A stretch of 64,000 nt of DNA. Origin: Candidatus Zixiibacteriota bacterium. GTDB taxonomy: Bacteria > Zixibacteria > MSB-5A5 > GN15 > JACZUZ01. This document shows, piece by piece, positions 28,807 to 36,257 of the stretch (within the stretch, counting starts at the first letter, position 1; each line of letters opens with the position of its first letter). Both the position numbers and the translations under genes were made by a program. The DNA lies in contig JAJRPJ010000003.1 of the NCBI GenBank assembly GCA_024280835.1, positions 50,136-114,135 on the forward strand, given 5' to 3'. The notes below the pieces were generated by a model. That model did no database searches. It was not told the DNA's origin and saw only the letters and a program-made list of their open reading frames with translations.

Positions 28807-29727
28807 ATGACTAATTACTCAGAAAATTCTGGTTCCGGTTTCCGCGGGTTTGGCTCGGGTGGCCGTGGCTTTGGTGGCGGTTCAGGATTGCGTTTTGGTC
28901 CCAGTGGTGGGATAGGTCCAGCGATCAAATGGATTATCATTGTCAACGTTGTGGTCTTTATTATTCAGCAAATTACACCGTTAACAGTGACTTTTGGATT
29001 TACTCCCGCGGCATATTTTGGTGAAGATTTCCCGAATGGATTCTATACGCCATTTACCTATATGTTCCTGCATGGCGGGTTCATGCACATTCTGTTCAAT
29101 ATGCTTATTCTTTGGATGTTCGGAACAGAGTTTGAGAGAATGTGGGGAACGCGTAAGTTTGTGCGTTTCTATTTGCTTTCTGGTTTGGGTGGGGCTTTGT
29201 TTTCGCTCATTCTGGATTACAATTCTTATGCTCCGATAATTGGAGCCTCGGGCGCCGTATTTGGGATAATGGCAGCCTATTGGAGATATTTCCCCCAGCG
29301 TAAGATATATCTGTACTTCTTTATCCCAGTTAAGATTCTCTATGCGATTCCGGGTTTGTTGATTCTTCCTATGCTTTGGTCTTTTGTCTCTCCTGGTAGC
29401 AATGTCGCGTACTTTGCTCATCTCGGTGGCGCTCTTATAGGTTATTTTCTTTCACGAGGAGCGGCTGTTGGGGCGATGGGGGGGCAGGGTATTGGAGCTT
29501 CCCCACAGTCGAGCGGCACGATTAAAAACTGGTTTAAGAGGCGCAAGAGTGAAAAACTGACCGAGCGTTTTGAGGCCAATCGTCGTCAGGCTGAGGATGT
29601 TATGCAGCGAGTTGATGCGATTTTAGACAAAATCAACTCAGTTGGATTGGAGAATATCAGCGCCGAGGACAGGAAGTTTCTTGAGGACGCCAGCGAAAGA
29701 CTCTCCGACGACAAGCGTCCTAAGTGA
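28807..29727 (+). CDS. rhomboid family intramembrane serine protease
   Basis: This 306-residue membrane protein has six predicted helices. The rhomboid dyad is visible as Ser148 in GASGAVFG and His205 in YFAHLGGALIGYF. The first-loop signature MFLHGGFMHILFNM and the WGTRKFVRFY stretch are also present. The N-terminus is a Gly/Arg/Phe-rich cytoplasmic segment, and about 80 charged residues follow the last helix, forming a likely helical cytoplasmic tail (RRQAEDVMQRVDAILDKINS) seen in many bacterial rhomboids. It cleaves membrane proteins within the bilayer; the substrate is unknown. Confidence 0.95.
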   Translation: MTNYSENSGSGFRGFGSGGRGFGGGSGLRFGPSGGIGPAIKWIIIVNVVVFIIQQITPLTVTFGFTPAAYFGEDFPNGFYTPFTYMFLHGGFMHILFNMLILWMFGTEFERMWGTRKFVRFYLLSGLGGALFSLILDYNSYAPIIGASGAVFGIMAAYWRYFPQRKIYLYFFIPVKILYAIPGLLILPMLWSFVSPGSNVAYFAHLGGALIGYFLSRGAAVGAMGGQGIGASPQSSGTIKNWFKRRKSEKLTERFEANRRQAEDVMQRVDAILDKINSVGLENISAEDRKFLEDASERLSDDKRPK

Positions 29728-29880
29728 TTGTCTATCATGTAGCTATTGCCGTATTGGCGAAAATGTAGTATTTACGATTGCGTTCAATTATTGGGCGCAA
29801 TTGTCGTGTTCAACAAATACAATCAACAGCAAGTAATATTCAACAGCAAATAATCTCTAGTTTTTGTCGATATTATACTT

Positions 29881-30987
29881 ATGACTTCTCGCAAGCAAAT
29901 ACTATTGGTCGAGCCAGATGCAGCCCTTCGCTCCGAGGCGGAAAAGGTTTTGCGTCAGGCTGGCTATGAAGTGGTTTCGGTTGATTCGGCTGCTCGGGCT
30001 GAAGGTATCCTGACTGTTTCTCGGTTTGATTTAGCCGTAGTTGGGATTCAAGTTCAGGGCGAGAACAATGTCCCTTTCTATCAGAATTGGGCGGAGAATC
30101 CTGAACGAGCGGGAGCGCCATTTTTGTTATTGTGCGCTGAAAATGAGTCAGCATCGGATTTACCAGATGAAGCGATTGTGCGTTATCCTTTTGCCCCCGA
30201 AGATTTGTTGACGAAGGTTGAGATATTCACCGGCTCTGGCGTTGCCCCAGTTGCTACTAATACTGCCGAGGCTTCGTCACTGTTTGCTGATGATGAAGTT
30301 GACGGGGCTTTGGACAAGGCCTTTGGGCTTGATCAAATTGATGTGCATGAATCCGAAGTCCTTGGCGCTAAGGATTCCTCAGAGATAAGCACAGTTGCTA
30401 AGAGCGAAAGTTTGGTTGGTTATGACGCGGAGATAACTAGTGTCACAACCACTCAAAAGGCTACTACTGACACTTCAAAAATCGATTTGGCTTTCATGCA
30501 GAACAAGTTACGTGATATGGCTGCTTCAAAGAAAGAAGTTTCTGATAGCTCTGATTTAGATTTGGCGTCTGCATCGACAGAATTTGAAAACCAACAGGAA
30601 GCTCAAAAGGCAACCCAGCAGGCAACTCCTCAGGCGCCGCAAGGGAGTCCTAGCAAAGACACCGACAGTCATGATTACGAATGGTTTGCCGCAGAGATGC
30701 AGGGCGATGGAGCTACACCATCTAAAGCTCAGCCAAAGAAAGTGTCCGCGCCTGCTTCACCTAGCACTGATGGCGGTGTTGTTGAGAAGAGTGTCGCCGA
30801 TGAAGGGGTCTTTGAATGGTCAGATGCGCCTGCTTCGATTGATTCAGTGGCCAATGTTTTCTCAGAACAAATGGCGGATGCTGTTGCGCGTCGCGTGGCC
30901 GAGCGGCTTGTCCAACAATTGAATTCAGATAAGTTTGCACAATTGATTCAGCAGGAAATCAAGGCTTATTTGAAGGAGCGGTCTTGA
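29881..30987 (+). CDS. degenerate receiver-domain protein with variable linker and conserved C-terminal helix
   Basis: This 368-residue protein starts with a CheY-like fold (KQILLVEPDAALRSEAEKVL), but the phospho-acceptor position reads LAVVGIQVQG, with no Asp, and the usual conserved Lys near RYPFAPEDLL is missing. It is therefore a pseudo-receiver. About 190 acidic, Ser/Thr/Gln-rich residues follow. The C-terminus is an amphipathic helix (EQMADAVARRVAERLVQQL) like the end-helices found on some deltaproteobacterial receiver proteins. No kinase or output domain is adjacent. It probably works by protein interaction rather than phosphorylation; its role is unknown. Confidence 0.75.
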   Translation: MTSRKQILLVEPDAALRSEAEKVLRQAGYEVVSVDSAARAEGILTVSRFDLAVVGIQVQGENNVPFYQNWAENPERAGAPFLLLCAENESASDLPDEAIVRYPFAPEDLLTKVEIFTGSGVAPVATNTAEASSLFADDEVDGALDKAFGLDQIDVHESEVLGAKDSSEISTVAKSESLVGYDAEITSVTTTQKATTDTSKIDLAFMQNKLRDMAASKKEVSDSSDLDLASASTEFENQQEAQKATQQATPQAPQGSPSKDTDSHDYEWFAAEMQGDGATPSKAQPKKVSAPASPSTDGGVVEKSVADEGVFEWSDAPASIDSVANVFSEQMADAVARRVAERLVQQLNSDKFAQLIQQEIKAYLKERS

Positions 30988-31299
30988 TTTTCGTACTTTT
31001 CCTGTCCTTGAAAGTTGTTTTGTTCCCCGATTTCACTATTTCACATTTCCCAAATCCTACTTTCAGCTTAGTTGACTCTCGCGCATAGCCATTGTATGTT
31101 TTTTAGCGACTGTTTTCTGGCTTTGAGGTCTTGGTGGTTGCCGAGGCGCCATTCCAGTTAAAGTTGCTATTTGCAAGAATACTTGCAATTTACCATTGAT
31201 TGAGCGTGTGGAGTATCTCTAGGAGTGATTGTTGGAGAATCTATTCGCAGAAACGTCCACCATAGGAAAAGCGTTAATCGAAACGTTAATCAAACTATT
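30988..31299. other. noncoding gap
   Basis: This is a 312-bp stretch before the DUF2064 gene. The frame of that gene is open back to a GTG at 31225, but the translation there is basic and unlike the family. No terminator or repeat is obvious. Confidence 0.35.
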
Positions 31300-32094
31300 A
31301 TGTCGGCCGCGAAAAAGAAAAATAATTCAAAGACGAACAACTCAAAGAAGAACTACTCAGACACAGTTATTGCTATTTGTGTTCAGGAAACCTCCGAGGA
31401 TGGTTCCAATCTGAATTTTGACGGGAGATTTGATGACCGTCAAAAAGAATTGCTCAGTCAGTCATTCACCGCAGATACTTTAGTTTCGGCTTTGTCGATT
31501 CCGGGGGCTTCGGTGCGTTTGTTTTATGGTGATGGACCTGAAACCGTGGCATCGGTGGAGAAGATAGTCAGCTATGTGCAAGACCGTCTGGCCAAACAGA
31601 ATGGCAAGGCTGTAGATCAGCGTTTGTTTTTGGATGTTGAATTGTCTGCTGATCGCTGGGGTGTCAAGATGGAGACTGCTATCAAAGATTGTTTTTCCGA
31701 AGGGTTTAAGAAAGTTATTTTCCTCGGCAGCCGCGCTCCTACTTTGACATCTAAGTTGATAACTCAGGCGATTGATGAGCTTGATAATTTTGATGCGGTT
31801 TTTGGGCCGACTGTTGAAGGTCGTTACTATTTGATGGGCATGCGCGGGCAGTATCATACTTCGCTGACACAATTTGATTGGACTGAGCCGACAATTTATT
31901 CGGATGTTTCGAATACTCTCACGGCTGAGGGTTTGAATTGGACGGAGCTTGAGATGTGGTATGTGGTTGAGCATCCTGAGGACCTGGAGTATTTGGTTCG
32001 TGATATCAATCAGTTCCGTTTGACTGGCGATGAGATTACCGCTCATGAAACCGAATTGACACTTTCGCGCCTGTTGGCCGAAACCGAAGTCTAA
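31300..32094 (+). CDS. DUF2064 / TIGR04282 family glycosyltransferase-like protein
   Basis: With the ATG at 31300 this is a 264-residue protein with a lysine/asparagine-rich first 20 residues. The core is a nucleotidyl/glycosyl-transferase A fold. The family hallmarks are FLGSRAPTLTSKLITQAID (usually GSDSPTLP) and DAVFGPTVEGRYYLMGMRG (usually GPAxDGGYYLiGl). The canonical Asp of GSDSP is Arg here and one Gly of DGGYY is Arg, so metal and nucleotide binding may be altered. Relatives occur in arsenosugar and selenium-associated clusters, but none of those genes is present. The creatininase-family gene follows 87 bp downstream. Confidence 0.8.
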   Translation: MSAAKKKNNSKTNNSKKNYSDTVIAICVQETSEDGSNLNFDGRFDDRQKELLSQSFTADTLVSALSIPGASVRLFYGDGPETVASVEKIVSYVQDRLAKQNGKAVDQRLFLDVELSADRWGVKMETAIKDCFSEGFKKVIFLGSRAPTLTSKLITQAIDELDNFDAVFGPTVEGRYYLMGMRGQYHTSLTQFDWTEPTIYSDVSNTLTAEGLNWTELEMWYVVEHPEDLEYLVRDINQFRLTGDEITAHETELTLSRLLAETEV

Positions 32095-32117
32095 ACTAGA
32101 ATTGTAGGACAAAAACC

Positions 32118-32163
32118 GTAGGGCAGAATCATTTCACGCCTCTAGGAGTGAACATGTTCTGCC
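32118..32163 (+). repeat. GTAG-headed hairpin upstream of the creatininase gene
   Basis: GTAG is followed by arms GGCAGAA (32122-32128) and TTCTGCC (32157-32163), with an inner TTCAC/GTGAA pair and a loop containing CTCTAGGAG. It ends 18 bp before the ATG at 32182, so it could affect expression of that gene as well as being a REP-like repeat. Confidence 0.6.
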
Positions 32164-32181
32164 ATCTCCTAGGTAGAACAA

Positions 32182-32919
32182 ATGGAACGACATCTACAGG
32201 CCCGAACTTGGCGCGATATTCAGCGTCTGGTCCCCAAAGAAATTGACACTATTATATTGCCAGTTGGCACAGTTGAGGCGCATGGCGCTTCGTGCATTGG
32301 CACTGACAATTACATTCCCGATTCAATTGCTGATGGTATTGCTGAGGGCACAAATGCTTTGATTGCGCCGATTGTTAATCATGGTATTACGCGCTCGCTT
32401 TATTCTTATCCTGGATCGACTACTATTGAACCTGAAACTTTTGTTCGGTATTTGATGGACATTATGAAATCGTTTGCTCGTTCGAAGTTTAAGAATGTGA
32501 TTATTCTCAATGGGCACGGTGGCAATAATAATGCGCTCAAGGATGTTGTCCGCGAGGCGAATCATCAGCTGGGCTTGAATGTGGCGGCGCTGCATTGGTG
32601 GCAAATGTGCGATGAGATTACTCATGAGCATTTCGGCGAATCTGGCGGCCACGCTGGACTTGACGAAAACGCGATGGTGATGGCTATCAATCCTGATTTC
32701 GGATTTCCCGATCAATATTCCGATGATTTGGTTTACACTTTCGCTCCTGGCGCTGATATTTATCCTATCCCCGGTACAATCTTGACTGCTAGCGCTGATG
32801 CTGGCAAGCCGCGTTTTGACAATCTTGAATCTTCTCGTGAATATCATCAAAAGGTAGTGACGAAGGTTTCTGATTTCGCGCAGTTTGTTTTGAAGCGCTG
32901 GCGCGAGGCTGGGTTGTGA
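32182..32919 (+). CDS. creatininase / MftE family amidohydrolase
   Basis: This 245-residue metal-dependent enzyme has the creatininase fold. The metal ligands appear in GTVEAHG (Glu, His) and TDNYIPD (Asp), followed by the family NGHGGNN and the later GHAGLDENAMVM with its Glu. The family includes creatinine amidohydrolase, 3-dehydro-scyllo-inosose hydrolase and the mycofactocin peptidase MftE. No creatinine or mycofactocin genes are nearby, so the substrate is open. Length and motifs are complete. Confidence 0.9.
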   Translation: MERHLQARTWRDIQRLVPKEIDTIILPVGTVEAHGASCIGTDNYIPDSIADGIAEGTNALIAPIVNHGITRSLYSYPGSTTIEPETFVRYLMDIMKSFARSKFKNVIILNGHGGNNNALKDVVREANHQLGLNVAALHWWQMCDEITHEHFGESGGHAGLDENAMVMAINPDFGFPDQYSDDLVYTFAPGADIYPIPGTILTASADAGKPRFDNLESSREYHQKVVTKVSDFAQFVLKRWREAGL

Positions 32920-32966
32920 GAGTATATATGTTCCATCTGTTTTCACAGTAAAAGTTCAATGTTATC

Positions 32967-33764
32967 ATGCCTTCCAAACTAGAATTACACAATCAAGAAA
33001 AGCCCTTCATTTTTCTTCTGCAAGACGCAAAAGTCTTTCTAGGATTGGCTAAACCCCTCTATGAACTTAGAAAGTCTCACGACCCCGAACAGGGAGAGTT
33101 TGATAGGAATGTTTGGCATCAAGAGAAATCTTTTTCTCGAGCTTGTTTCATCATGTCAATCGCAGGGTTGGAGGCATTTTGCAACAGTATTTATGAGTAT
33201 TACGGTTCTTGGACAAATGAGAAATTTCCCGAAGAGTTCCTAAAGAAAAGCTATCGACCTAAGGGAATGAAGAGGAAAATTCTGAAGAAGTCTTCATTGC
33301 CTTGGTGGCCATTGTTTGAGAAAGTTCTATTTCTGGTAAGCATGTGTTCGCCTGAGGTCGTGAATCCTACAAGAATATTTGATCCCGAGTGTAATGAAAT
33401 GTTACTACTGCTAGAATATATTGAAATTCGTAACTCATTGGTTCACGGTAAGATTATTAAAAGAAGGCTTGAGGTAACTACACAATCGGTCGCTGGTGAT
33501 GACGGTCAAGCTACTTCCTATATCGAAGATGACTTTCCACAAAACTTCTGGCCGATTTCCAAAGTTCCAAAATTCGCGATGGGGTTGGACTATGAACATG
33601 CTTCCGCAAATAGAGAGCTTGTAATGTTTTTAATTACTCAGCTCATGTCGAAGTTGTCTGGAATTGTGCCACAAGACTTTTTGACAAACACTGATGGTGT
33701 TGTTTATGAAAATGGCAGAAAATTTCCGGGGTTCAAGACAAGCCACTTCTGGGACGGTAAGTAA
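32967..33764 (+). CDS. HEPN-like hypothetical protein
   Basis: This 265-residue protein is largely helical. The centre has IEIRNSLVHGKII, with Arg155 and His160 forming the R-x4-H motif of HEPN RNases and related helical dimers. An N-terminal region with SIAGLEAFCNSIYEYY also fits HEPN-type helices. There is no adjacent nucleotidyltransferase or other antitoxin partner, so it is an orphan. It could be an RNase, an RNA-binding protein or a defence component. The motif is seen and activity is inference. The gene starts 47 bp after the creatininase gene. Confidence 0.65.
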   Translation: MPSKLELHNQEKPFIFLLQDAKVFLGLAKPLYELRKSHDPEQGEFDRNVWHQEKSFSRACFIMSIAGLEAFCNSIYEYYGSWTNEKFPEEFLKKSYRPKGMKRKILKKSSLPWWPLFEKVLFLVSMCSPEVVNPTRIFDPECNEMLLLLEYIEIRNSLVHGKIIKRRLEVTTQSVAGDDGQATSYIEDDFPQNFWPISKVPKFAMGLDYEHASANRELVMFLITQLMSKLSGIVPQDFLTNTDGVVYENGRKFPGFKTSHFWDGK

Positions 33765-33792
33765 GGTGACCTATCCTATTGATATTTTCCCA

Positions 33793-33820
33793 CGTCTTTC
33801 CCGCGTAGGCGGGAATCCAG
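33793..33820 (+). repeat. REP-like hairpin, CGTC...TTCCCGC family
   Basis: Arms TTCCCGC (33798-33804) and GCGGGAA (33809-33815) enclose a GTAG loop and are flanked by CGTC and TCCAG. This is the widespread proteobacterial-type REP consensus. It forms an inverted pair with 33879-33904. Confidence 0.7.
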
Positions 33821-33878
33821 TTTTTGTTATTCTTTGAAATGTGTTTTGGTTGTTTGGAGTTGTCTTTTCTTTGTGCGT

Positions 33879-33904
33879 GGATGCCCGACTTCTCGGGCAT
33901 GACG
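33879..33904 (-). repeat. REP-like hairpin, inverted partner
   Basis: Arms ATGCCCGA and TCGGGCAT (33881-33888, 33893-33900) around CTTC are flanked by GG and GACG. Read on the minus strand it starts CGTCATGCCCG, matching the element at 33793-33820. Confidence 0.7.
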
Positions 33905-33980
33905 ATGGAGGGATGTGATGTTGTGTGGGGTGATGTTGGGTAGGGTGTGGAATATTTGGGATGGGGTTCTTTGTTGGTGA

Positions 33981-34014
33981 GGTGTCAAGTCCCTGAAAAG
34001 GGGACATGACCTAC
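33981..34014 (-). repeat. GTAG-headed hairpin
   Basis: The minus strand reads GTAGGTCATGTCCCC, then a loop, then GGGAC and TGACACC, giving a bulged two-part stem. It belongs to a different sequence family from its neighbours but shares the GTAG head. Confidence 0.6.
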
Positions 34015-34047
34015 GCGGTAATCGAAGTTTTGTTTTATTAAGTAATC

Positions 34048-34070
34048 GTAGTGGCGTTCCTTGGGGCGCC
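34048..34070 (+). repeat. GTAG-headed REP-like hairpin with T-run
   Basis: GTAGT precedes GGCGTTCC-TT-GGGGCGCC, an 8-bp stem with two G-U pairs, followed by T6. It is the same family as 62385-62407 and 62520-62542. Confidence 0.75.
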
Positions 34071-34106
34071 TTTTTTGATTCGGGGTAGATGATTCCTGGC
34101 GAGCAA

Positions 34107-34129
34107 GGCAGGGCAAGCCCTGCCACTAC
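34107..34129 (-). repeat. GTAG-headed REP-like hairpin
   Basis: The minus strand reads GTAGT then GGCAGGGC-TT-GCCCTGCC, a perfect 8-bp stem. It lies 31 bp from the 3' end of hemH and faces the element at 34048-34070. Confidence 0.75.
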
Positions 34130-34159
34130 GGTTGGTGGTGAGGTTGTTGGTGTATTGGC

Positions 34160-35863
34160 TTAGACGGTTTTGGCGCTTTTGAAGTATTCTAGGCCGGAGT
34201 ATAGTAGGGCGGCGCCGATGGCGAAGTAGAGGCTGGCTACGTAGATTGAGTGGGGGTAGAAGTGACGCAGTGTCGCGCCGCTGCCGATCATGACTCCGAT
34301 TAGGATATAGGACATCAGAGGTTGAAAGGCGAAGAGGCAGATTTTCTCTTTGTCAGGTGACATGGTTTTGATGCGCGCGATGTTTTTGCGGGCGACTTTT
34401 GAGAGTACGAATTTGCTTTTGAGTGTTCCGACTACCAAACCGACGACTATTAGCGCCACCGAAGTTGCTGTTAGCGCTTCGACCATCAACGATGCGCGAA
34501 CGAATAACATCACACCCGCCAAAGCCCAAACAATTCCAGAGAGTATCACAAGTCCTTTGCGGCTTAGCGCTGGTTCTAACATGTTGGCTGCTTTTGTATT
34601 CATAGTTTTCTTTACTTCCTTTTGTGGTTCCTGTGACTTTGAAGGCTGGGATTGCCGCGGTTCGTTGTTTTGCTGGCTTGCGCTGTTGGCTATGTCATTC
34701 GGGTCGGTGGTTGCTATATCTACTACTGTTTCCACCCAGCGCGGATTTGTGTTTAGCGAGGGAATCATTATGAATTTCTCGCCGCCTGCCTCCATGAAGG
34801 ATTCTTTCCCGCGGATGCCGAGTTCTTCGAGTGTTTCTAAACAATCAGCAACAAAAGCTGGTGAAAGAATTGCCATCGATTTGACACCACTCTTGGCAAG
34901 CTCTTCGATGCGGACATCTGTGTATGGCTCGATCCATTGTTCACGGCCCAAGCGAGATTGAAAACTTACTGACCAAGTTCCATCAGCGAGATTTAGTTCT
35001 TGCGCTATGCCGCGCGCTGTTGCATAGCACTGCGCGCGGTAACAATTCCGATTACGCGCGGTGATTTCTTGGCAACAGGTTCCATCGATCAAGCAATGTT
35101 TTGTTTGATCGGGGTTGTCTTCTTGCTCGGCTTTGAGGATGTGTCGCTCTGGAAGGCCGTGGAAACTGAAGAGATAATGGTCATAGTCTTTTATAGCGAC
35201 GTCTTCATTAGCGACGGCCTTGGTTGTGACCTCGGCGAAAGCGCCGATGTAGCCAGGATGATCGTAGTAGGCTGGTGTGGCGGTGATAGTTGGTATGTTT
35301 AACTGCTGATTGGCTACGCGGTAAACTTCTTCTATCGAACTACCGATTGTCGCCGAGGCATATTGTGGAAAGAGGGTGACGACTTTGATTGAGTCGATGC
35401 CCTCGTCGTGAAACTCCTGCATGATATTTTCAATTGAGGGTTGCCCATAGCGCATGGCCAGTTTGACTTTGTAGCCGTTGGGTGTTTTTGCATCTAGGCT
35501 TTGTTGGACAAGCTTGGTGAGGTTCCTGCCATGCTCGATAATTGGTGAGCCGTTTTCTGTCCAGACTAATCGATAGGCCTCGGCTGATTTCGGTGAGCGA
35601 AGGGGCAAAATAATAAAGTTCAGGAGGAAGAACCGTCCGATTGGGCTGATGTCCATGACTCTCGGGTCGGAGAGAAATTGGCGCAAATAGCGACGGACTG
35701 CGCCAGTTGTTGGAGAGTCTGGAGTGCCGAGGTTTAGCAGTAAAATCCCTAGCGGGGCGCCTGTTGAGCGGGGCGCAGCGGGCTCTGTGTTTTTGCGCTC
35801 CGTTTTTTGACGCTCTGTGTTTTGGCGCTGGGCATGTTCTTCTGCGACGAATTGTTTTGTCAT
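34160..35863 (-). CDS. hemH: ferrochelatase fused to a C-terminal membrane domain
   Basis: HemH inserts Fe2+ into the porphyrin ring. The preferred ATG at 35863 gives 567 residues, against about 310-380 for typical ferrochelatases; upstream only a TTG extension exists. After about 35 polar residues the enzyme domain starts at LGILLLNLGTP and contains AMRYGQPSIENIM, the catalytic FSFHGLPERH and SPAFVADCLETLEEL. A cysteine-rich insert (C-x5-CC-x9-C-x4-C) follows the HGLPERH motif. A Gln/Ser/Lys linker leads to about 145 residues with four membrane helices (GLVILSGIVWALAGVMLF to LYFAIGAALLYSGLEYF). An internal ATG at 34603 behind AAGGAAG could allow separate translation of the membrane part. It is divergent from hemA. 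Confidence 0.93.
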   Translation of the reverse strand: MTKQFVAEEHAQRQNTERQKTERKNTEPAAPRSTGAPLGILLLNLGTPDSPTTGAVRRYLRQFLSDPRVMDISPIGRFFLLNFIILPLRSPKSAEAYRLVWTENGSPIIEHGRNLTKLVQQSLDAKTPNGYKVKLAMRYGQPSIENIMQEFHDEGIDSIKVVTLFPQYASATIGSSIEEVYRVANQQLNIPTITATPAYYDHPGYIGAFAEVTTKAVANEDVAIKDYDHYLFSFHGLPERHILKAEQEDNPDQTKHCLIDGTCCQEITARNRNCYRAQCYATARGIAQELNLADGTWSVSFQSRLGREQWIEPYTDVRIEELAKSGVKSMAILSPAFVADCLETLEELGIRGKESFMEAGGEKFIMIPSLNTNPRWVETVVDIATTDPNDIANSASQQNNEPRQSQPSKSQEPQKEVKKTMNTKAANMLEPALSRKGLVILSGIVWALAGVMLFVRASLMVEALTATSVALIVVGLVVGTLKSKFVLSKVARKNIARIKTMSPDKEKICLFAFQPLMSYILIGVMIGSGATLRHFYPHSIYVASLYFAIGAALLYSGLEYFKSAKTV

Positions 35864-36257
35864 TTTACTGAACCAATCTTTGTTTTTCGAGGAGGAATAA
35901 ACACTCTTTCCTCGAATCGACACTGAGAGTACAAAACTTAAGATAGAGAATTGTAATAGTTTCGTCACGGAAATAGATGAAATCAAGAGTTGTTTCGAGT
36001 TGTTTTGGAGGGTCTGGGCGCCGATATCTATCAGTATAGAGGATTTGCTAAACAGTATTTAGGCGCCTGTCTGGGGGCTGGTTCTCAATAGAGAGAAAAT
36101 GACCTATAAGTAGATTATTTATGAATGCTGTGACATAACTTTGACAAACAAAACCGATTGAACAGTTTTATGGGCTTATCAGGGCGCGGATGATTTAGGC
36201 CCATATAATTAAGAGAACAAGAGCAGTTATTAGAAGATAATTTTTGGAGTACTGGCA
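35864..36257. promoter_or_regulatory. divergent hemH/hemA promoter region
   Basis: This 394-bp gap must carry promoters for both arms of the heme locus. A perfect TATAAT lies at 36204-36209, 49 bp before hemA, but without a good -35 box at 17 bp. A TTGACA at 36141-36146 is followed by only a weak -10. No iron- or heme-regulator palindrome is clear to me. Confidence 0.35.
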
